Part shown: piece after piece, positions 59,039 to 64,000 of the stretch
How the letters are laid out: each line of letters starts with the position of its first letter
Numbering within the stretch: position 1 is the first letter of the stretch
Assembly (NCBI GenBank): GCA_003243425.1
Contig: QFQP01000006.1
Location: forward strand, 1 to 64,000
Origin: Archangium gephyra
Lineage (GTDB): Bacteria > Myxococcota > Myxococcia > Myxococcales > Myxococcaceae
Direction: 5' to 3'
Length of the DNA stretch: 64,000 nt
Position numbers and translations under genes: made by a program
Notes under the pieces: model-generated
The model's input: only the letters and a program-made list of their open reading frames with translations
Databases searched by the model: none
Told to the model about the DNA's origin: nothing

Positions 59039-60202
59039 TTACGGCGCAGCGCAGACGTCAGGGTTGCACACCCCGGCGCCGCAACCGCTGAGGCACTCGT
59101 CGAAGCTCACGCATGCTTCGCCGCCCTTCTTCTTCGCGGTGCACGAACCGGCGTTGCAATACAGCGTCGGCTGACACTCTTCCGGAGCGGTGCAGGTCGC
59201 GTTCAGCACGAGCCTCGGTCGGCACTGGCTCGGTGTGCCTCCGCAGAACTGACTTTCGACGCACTCGGAATTCGCCGCGCAGCTCTCGCCGGAAACGCGG
59301 AGCACGGCGCACGTTCCGACACCAGACGAGGTCGGATCGCTGCAGAACAGCCCCTCTTCACAGAAGCGCAGCGTCGCGGTCTCGCAGGTCTCGCCCACGG
59401 TGCCGAGAAACTGTTCACACACGCCGCCGACGCAGGCGAGGCCGGTCAGGCAGTCGGACCGCGCCGCGCACGCGCCACCAGCGCTCGCACGCTGCGCGCA
59501 CGTGCCGCTCTTGCAGACGAGGCCCGGGCCGCAGGCACGCTGCGCGCCGCACGTCTCGTTCAACGCGGCGTAGGCGGTGCCGCGCGTGCAGACGTCGGAG
59601 GCCGTGCAGTACAGCCCCTTCGCGCACTTCTGCCGTTCAGTACCTCCACCCATCGGCGCGCACGACATCGCTTCGCCAGCGGGGAATCTGCACACGTTCG
59701 CGAACGCGTACGTTCCTTCGGCGCACTCCTCCGTCGCGTTCTTCAGCGTCTCGCCGGGCGCGATTCGTTTGCGGCAGATGCCGGGGCAGGTGGCGCTCGT
59801 GTCGCAGAAGAGGTCGGCCTGACACTCGCTGGTCTCGAAGCACTGCATGCCCGCGACGAGCGAACCGCCGACGCGCGCGCACACGACCTCCTCGAGGCAC
59901 GGAGTGGTCTGGTACTGCTGCACGCACGCCGGCACCGCGGCGATGTGGGCTGCGTCGAGGCTGGCGCCCAGGCACGTCGCGGCGACTCGGCTCTTCCAAT
60001 GCGCCGCGTATGCAGCCGTGAGCCGCCCGCAGCGCGCGCCGTTGTCGATGAGCGCATTGGTCTGTGCGGCGCACGCTTCCTCCGCCGTCATCGGTTGCGT
60101 GACGCCGGCGTCATCGCAGCTGCCGCCGTCACACTCCGGCTGCGGAGATGGACAACCCAGGAACATCGAGGAGACGACGACCGACACCAGCAACGCTCGC
60201 AT
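59039..60202 (-). CDS. Cysteine-rich lipoprotein
   Basis: A 387-residue lipoprotein (SMFLGCPSPQP) with a helical N-terminal domain (residues 35-100, EEACAAQTNALIDNGARCGRLTAAYAAHWKSRV) and about eight disulfide-rich modules of the form C-x4-8-CxxGLxC (CAKGLYCTASDVC, CGPGLVCKSGTC, CLTGLACVGGVC). This is a common myxobacterial surface-protein type. No catalytic residues. Convergent with the Omp85-like gene. Confidence 0.75.
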   Translation of the reverse strand: MRALLVSVVVSSMFLGCPSPQPECDGGSCDDAGVTQPMTAEEACAAQTNALIDNGARCGRLTAAYAAHWKSRVAATCLGASLDAAHIAAVPACVQQYQTTPCLEEVVCARVGGSLVAGMQCFETSECQADLFCDTSATCPGICRKRIAPGETLKNATEECAEGTYAFANVCRFPAGEAMSCAPMGGGTERQKCAKGLYCTASDVCTRGTAYAALNETCGAQRACGPGLVCKSGTCAQRASAGGACAARSDCLTGLACVGGVCEQFLGTVGETCETATLRFCEEGLFCSDPTSSGVGTCAVLRVSGESCAANSECVESQFCGGTPSQCRPRLVLNATCTAPEECQPTLYCNAGSCTAKKKGGEACVSFDECLSGCGAGVCNPDVCAAP

Positions 60203-60256
60203 GGACTACTCCCTGGGGTTTGGACGGCTCGACTACGGCGAATCAGGTGAACGACA

Positions 60257-61621
60257 TCAGCCTTCGAACGCTGCGTCGGTGATGTCGAGGCCGCGATCGA
60301 TGATGGCGAAGCCTTCCTTCAACTGCGCCTCGGTGATGGTCAGCGGTGGGTTGCAGGTGAAGTTGTTCCAGCGCGTGAACGTGAACAGCCCGTTCTCGCG
60401 GAAGAACGTGCCCAGCTTCGCCATCGCGGGATGAGACCCGTTGTACGGAGCCAGCGGCTCGTTCTTCGAGTTCTTCCGCAGATCAATCATTCCGAACAGG
60501 CCGATGTTGCGGCCCTCGAGAATCGACACGTGCTTCTTCTGCAGCCGGTCCATCTCCGAGCGCATCACCGCGCCCAGCTTCGCGGAGTTCTCGACCAGCT
60601 TCTCGTCGATGGTCACGCGCAGCACCGCTTCAGCCGTCGCCAGCCCGACCGGGTGCGAGTTGTACGTGAGCCCGCCCCAGTACACGTTCTTCTGGAAGTG
60701 CTCGTGAATCGCCTTCTTCATGCCCACCGCGCCGAGCGGGAAATACGAAGACGTGAGGCCCTTGGCCATCGTCACCAGGTCAGGCGTCACGTCGAAGTTC
60801 TCGTAGGCCATCATCTTGCCGGTGCGGCCGATGCCCGCCATCACCTCGTCGCAGATGAGAAGAATGCCGTACTTGTCGAGCAGCGCCTTGAGGCCCTTGA
60901 ACCAGCCCTTCGGCGGCACCAGCACACCGTTCGTGCCCGTGACCGTCTCCACGATCATCGCCGCGATGGTGTGAGGCCCTTCGTACTTGATGGTCTCCTC
61001 GAGGTACGTGAGGTGGTTCGCGCAGCGCTCTTCGTCGGTCTTGCCGAACGAATATTCGTAGGGCGTGGGGTCCATCACGTGAACGACGCCGGGCGCAGCG
61101 GGCTCACTCGCCCAGCGGCGCGGGTCGCCGGTGAGCGACATCGTGAGCTGCGTACCGCCGTGGTAGCTGCGGTAGCGCGCGAGGATCTTCTGACGGCCCG
61201 TGAACAACCGCGCCATCTTCACCGCGTTCTCGTTGGCCTCTGCGCCGCCGAGCGTGAAGAAGAACGCGCTCATTCCCGGAATGATCTCGCTCATCAACTT
61301 GCCGAGGCGCGCGCGCACCTGCGTGGCCGTCTGCGGGTACACGAAGATGAGCTCGTCCAACTGGCGCTTCATGGCCGCCACCACGCGCGGGTGTGAGTGA
61401 CCGACGAGCACGCTCATCAGCTGCGCGTTGAAGTCGATGACCTTCTGACCTTCGGGCGTGTACAGGTAGACGCCTTCGGCGCGCGCCACCGGCAGCGGCG
61501 CCACCGCGTTGCCGGCCGACCAGGTGTAGAGCGTGTGCTCCTTGCACAGATCAATCATCTGCTGCGTGGGCATCGGCTCGGCGGCGAATTCGTTGGGGTA
61601 CCCGAGATACTCACTGCTCAT
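60257..61621 (-). CDS. Class III aminotransferase, probable beta-alanine/omega-amino acid transaminase
   Basis: A 454-residue PLP enzyme: FTLGGAEANENAVKMARLFTGRQKILARYRSYHGGTQL, IVETVTGTNGVLVPP, LLICDEVMAGIGRTGKM and LVTMAKGLTSSYFPLGAVGM with the Schiff-base Lys. The pattern fits taurine/beta-alanine-pyruvate or 3-aminopropionate transaminases. Start ATG 61621 has GGAG ten bases upstream; an AT-rich stretch 61629-61658 may be its promoter. It is directly downstream of the CoA-acylating semialdehyde dehydrogenase, which would oxidise malonate semialdehyde. Confidence 0.85.
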   Translation of the reverse strand: MSSEYLGYPNEFAAEPMPTQQMIDLCKEHTLYTWSAGNAVAPLPVARAEGVYLYTPEGQKVIDFNAQLMSVLVGHSHPRVVAAMKRQLDELIFVYPQTATQVRARLGKLMSEIIPGMSAFFFTLGGAEANENAVKMARLFTGRQKILARYRSYHGGTQLTMSLTGDPRRWASEPAAPGVVHVMDPTPYEYSFGKTDEERCANHLTYLEETIKYEGPHTIAAMIVETVTGTNGVLVPPKGWFKGLKALLDKYGILLICDEVMAGIGRTGKMMAYENFDVTPDLVTMAKGLTSSYFPLGAVGMKKAIHEHFQKNVYWGGLTYNSHPVGLATAEAVLRVTIDEKLVENSAKLGAVMRSEMDRLQKKHVSILEGRNIGLFGMIDLRKNSKNEPLAPYNGSHPAMAKLGTFFRENGLFTFTRWNNFTCNPPLTITEAQLKEGFAIIDRGLDITDAAFEG

Positions 61622-61628
61622 GGTTGGT

Positions 61629-61658
61629 TTCTCCAATGTATATATTTGAAATAAAACT
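61629..61658 (-). promoter_or_regulatory. AT-rich candidate promoter of the aminotransferase
   Basis: A 30-base stretch far richer in A and T than anything nearby, reading TATATA and ATTTCAAAT on the minus strand, directly upstream of the aminotransferase Shine-Dalgarno and next to repeat copy 3. Compatible with a sigma-70-type -10 region but no convincing -35 was identified. Confidence 0.35.
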
Positions 61659-61697
61659 CCCTCTCCCTGCGTGCGCGGGGAGAGGGTTCGGGGAGAG
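61658..61697 (+). repeat. Palindromic GC-rich intergenic repeat, copy 3
   Basis: CCCTCTCCCTGCG and CGCGGGGAGAGGG form the stem, followed by TTCGGGGAGAG. It lies between the aminotransferase and the dehydrogenase gene, in the same layout as copies 1 and 2. Confidence 0.75.
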
Positions 61698-61712
61698 CGG
61701 CTTCCTGCTGCC

Positions 61713-63218
61713 TCAGCTCATCCAGCTCGCATCGGTCTGCGGCGCCCACTTCTCGGTCACCTTGCGGGGACGGCTCCAGAACCTGAACCCGTCCCAGCCG
61801 GTGATGTCGCCGTGACCGAACTTCGAGCTGTTGAAGCCACCGAACGAGAACGGCTCACGCGGCACCGGCACACCGACGTTGATGCCGATCATTCCGGCCT
61901 CGAGCCGCTCACTGGCCATGCGCGCCACGTGACCCGACGAGGTGAAGATCGCCGCGCCGTTCGCATACAGGCTCTTGCTCTGCAGCGCGATCGCCTCTTC
62001 CAGCGTGTTCACGTGAACGATGCTCAACACCGGGCCGAAGATCTCCTCGCAGCCGGCCGGCATGTCGATGGTCACGTTGTCGAGCACCGTCGGGCCGATC
62101 CAATGGCCGTTCTCACCTTCCACTGACCCCTTGCGGCCATCGACGAGCACCTTCGCGCCCGCCTTCTCGGCGCCGTCGATGTACTTGAGAATGCGCTCGC
62201 GCGACGCGGCCGAGATGATGCTGCCCATGTCCTTGCCGAGCGTGAGCTTGCGAACGTTCGCGGCGATGCCGTCGATGACCTTCGACACGTCACCCACCGC
62301 GACCATCAGCGAGCTCGCCATGCAGCGCTGACCCGCGCAGCCGTAGCTCGAGGCCACGATGTTGGCGGCGGTCATCTCGACGTCGGCGTCGGGCACCACC
62401 ACCACGTGGTTCTTCGCCGAGCCCAGGCACAGCATGCGTTTGCCGGTCGCCGCGCCGCGCGCGTACAGAATCTGCGCGACCTTCGTCGAACCCACGAAGC
62501 CGACGGCCTTGATGTCGGGGTGATCGACGATGGCCTCCACGCACTCGCGCTGGCCGTTGACGACGTTGAACAGACCGTCGGGCAGCCCGGCTTCCTGGAG
62601 CAGCTGCGCCAGCTTCATCGCGCCGTAGGGAACGATCTCCGACGGCTTCAACACGAACGCGTTCCCGGCCATCAGCGCGTTCGGCACCATCCACAGCGGC
62701 ACCATCACCGGGAAGTTGAACGGCACGATGCCGGCCACGACCCCGAGGCCCTCGTGGGTGACCTGGCAGTTCACGCCGCGGCTCACGTCGAGCTGCCCGC
62801 CGTCGGCCATCATGTGCAGCGACGCGGCGAACTCCACGCACTCGATGCCCTTCTCGACGTCGCCTTTGCCTTCCGCGTACGTCTTGCCGTTCTCGTGGCT
62901 CACCAACCAGCAGAGCTCGTCGAGGTCGCGCTCCATCAACTGCTTGAGGCGGTACATCACCTGCGCGCGCTCACGCATCGGCGTGGCCTTCCACGCGGGG
63001 AACGCCTTCTTGCCGGCTTCCACCGCGGCGTCGACGTCCTTCGCGGTCGAGAGGGTCATCTTGCCGATGGCCTTGCCGTGCCGCGGGTTCTCGATGTCGA
63101 GCCAGTTGCCCGAAGCGCCTTCGCGCCAGTGACCGGCGATCCAGTTCTTGATGTCGACGTACGGCGTGAACGCGTAGCTCTTCGCGCCAAACGTCGGCGG
63201 GTGCGCTGGCTTCTGCAT
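61713..63218 (-). CDS. mmsA: CoA-acylating (methyl)malonate-semialdehyde dehydrogenase
   Basis: A 501-residue ALDH6-type enzyme converting malonate or methylmalonate semialdehyde to acetyl- or propionyl-CoA with NAD and CoA. Catalytic Cys is in GCAGQRCMA. The usual general-base ELGGK is replaced by LGSAKNH, the hallmark of the CoA-acylating subfamily; IVPFNFPVMVPLWMVPNALMAGNAFVLKPSE and the C-terminal FWSRPRKVTEKW agree. Start ATG 63218 has a GGAG Shine-Dalgarno; the upstream in-frame stretch is not protein-like. Flanked by an omega-aminotransferase and an NCS1 permease, so it probably completes beta-alanine/pyrimidine breakdown here, although valine catabolism uses the same enzyme. Confidence 0.93.
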   Translation of the reverse strand: MQKPAHPPTFGAKSYAFTPYVDIKNWIAGHWREGASGNWLDIENPRHGKAIGKMTLSTAKDVDAAVEAGKKAFPAWKATPMRERAQVMYRLKQLMERDLDELCWLVSHENGKTYAEGKGDVEKGIECVEFAASLHMMADGGQLDVSRGVNCQVTHEGLGVVAGIVPFNFPVMVPLWMVPNALMAGNAFVLKPSEIVPYGAMKLAQLLQEAGLPDGLFNVVNGQRECVEAIVDHPDIKAVGFVGSTKVAQILYARGAATGKRMLCLGSAKNHVVVVPDADVEMTAANIVASSYGCAGQRCMASSLMVAVGDVSKVIDGIAANVRKLTLGKDMGSIISAASRERILKYIDGAEKAGAKVLVDGRKGSVEGENGHWIGPTVLDNVTIDMPAGCEEIFGPVLSIVHVNTLEEAIALQSKSLYANGAAIFTSSGHVARMASERLEAGMIGINVGVPVPREPFSFGGFNSSKFGHGDITGWDGFRFWSRPRKVTEKWAPQTDASWMS

Positions 63219-63320
63219 GGTGATCTCCGTGAGGGGGAAAGCGAGGGCGGATTTACTGCGTGCGCGTGAGTGAATCGAGCGGCGCAGCATGACGCTGCGC
63301 GTCTGCATTTCCTGCGTGTG

Positions 63321-64000
63321 TCAGGAAGCGGCTGGTTTGGCGGTGGCCTTGCGCTTCATGAGCACGAAGTAGAGGCCTGCGGCGATGGCCACGCCGGTGA
63401 ACCACGCGTACACGTAGAGCTCGTCGAAGAAGTTCTTCTCGCCGGTGATGAGCCCCGCGCTCTTGAGGAACCCGGGAACGTTGGGCAGCACGCCCACCAC
63501 CAGCGCCATGATGGCGTTGACGTTCACGCCCGCAAATTGCCCGCGCGGCCGGTACAGCTCGGCGACATCGAGCTCGCGCCGCCGCAGCACCCAGTAGTCG
63601 ACCACCATGATTCCGGCGATCGGCCCCAGCAGCGCCGAGTAACCGATGAGCCAGTTGAAGATGTACGTGTCGGCCGACGCGAGGAACTTCCACGGCATCA
63701 TCACGATGCCCAGCACCCCGGTGATGACACCGCCCGTCTTGAAGCTGATGAGCCGCGGCGCGAGGTTCGCGAAGTCGTTCGCCGGGCTCACCACGTTGGC
63801 GGCGATGTTCACCGAAATGGTGGCGATGCCCACGCCCAGCAGCGCGATGACCGCCACCGCCAGGCGCACGCCGGTGTTCTCGATGAGCGGCGCGTCGAGC
63901 CCTGCGGGGGCGTTCGGAGAAGTCAGCTGCGAAAGAATGAACACCGGGTCCCACAGCTGCTTCACGTCTGCGTTCTTGAGAATCGCCTGGGCCGCGCTGG
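63321..64000 (-). CDS. NCS1-family nucleobase/hydantoin permease, C-terminal part (runs off window)
   Basis: The visible 226 residues are the C-terminal part of an NCS1 transporter (uracil, allantoin, hydantoin or thiamine precursors): FILSQLTSPNAP, VGIATISVNIAANVVSPANDFANLAPRLISFKTGG, IFNWLIGYSALLGPIAGIMVVDYWVLRRRELDVAELY, and a tail with a last membrane pair. The ISVNIAANVVSPANDF and GPIAGIMVVDYW motifs are diagnostic. The reading frame continues past 64000. It is upstream of mmsA, and together with the aminotransferase suggests pyrimidine or hydantoin uptake and breakdown. Confidence 0.9.
   Translation of the reverse strand, partial: SAAQAILKNADVKQLWDPVFILSQLTSPNAPAGLDAPLIENTGVRLAVAVIALLGVGIATISVNIAANVVSPANDFANLAPRLISFKTGGVITGVLGIVMMPWKFLASADTYIFNWLIGYSALLGPIAGIMVVDYWVLRRRELDVAELYRPRGQFAGVNVNAIMALVVGVLPNVPGFLKSAGLITGEKNFFDELYVYAWFTGVAIAAGLYFVLMKRKATAKPAAS

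Overview
This window comes from a high-GC Gram-negative chromosome, most likely a member of the Myxococcota. The supporting signs are several lipoproteins with cysteine-rich repeats, a kelch/cysteine-rich surface protein ending in a MYXO-CTERM-like tail (GC motif, hydrophobic stretch, Arg-rich end), a Hanks-type Ser/Thr kinase, a bacterial enhancer-binding protein with a Fis-type helix-turn-helix, and a dense mosaic of lipid, amino-acid and redox genes. I see no rRNA, tRNA, CRISPR array, insertion sequence or phage module. No intergenic stretch exceeds about 200 bases; the longest are 11716-11902, 45096-45291 and 45986-46143.

Layout. 1-9.7 kb: polyprenol-kinase-like membrane protein, a degenerate sigma-54 activator, a GH31 glycosidase lipoprotein, an unknown protein, an operon of a ferritin-like diiron protein, a START-domain protein and a frameshifted epimerase, with a divergent LysR, then a frameshifted SMI1/KNR4 gene. 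9.7-17 kb: cysteine-rich lipoprotein, a cryptic operon of three small genes, small membrane proteins, acyl-CoA ligase, and a GMC oxidoreductase with a small membrane partner. 17-18.3 kb: a decay zone holding an RCC1-like fragment and a PTS EIIC/trehalose-phosphatase chimeric relic. 18.3-28 kb: SDR, YjbR, DODA-like dioxygenase, a heavy-metal RND efflux operon with an unusual cysteine-rich first gene, a CapA-like protein and an AIM6-like lipoprotein. 28-36.5 kb: Ser/Thr kinase, CaCA antiporter, DUF4386/Crp pair, ceramidase-like lipoprotein, metallophosphoesterase, alpha/beta hydrolase. 36.5-46 kb: kelch/MYXO-CTERM gene broken by three frameshifts, aldo-keto reductase/RibD-like/LysR operon, zinc-ribbon/methyltransferase operon, broken SDR. 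46-52 kb: an amino-acid catabolic operon (two class III aminotransferases, an aldehyde dehydrogenase, a two-subunit CoA transferase). 52-59 kb: PspC protein, two membrane/lipoprotein genes, and a striking fusion of a pentameric ligand-gated ion channel to a family 5 solute-binding protein, divergent from an M20 peptidase and an Omp85-family barrel. 59-64 kb: cysteine-rich lipoprotein, then a probable beta-alanine/pyrimidine catabolic operon (aminotransferase, CoA-acylating semialdehyde dehydrogenase, NCS1 permease running off the window).

The most exciting item is the channel-SBP fusion at 53969-56329: a single polypeptide that appears to join peptide/solute capture in the periplasm directly to an ion channel. 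Other items are three copies of a palindromic GC-rich intergenic repeat (one supplying a ribosome binding site), a 21-base intergenic element found at two loci, and a set of single-base frameshifts mostly in G/C runs that are either assembly errors or real decay.
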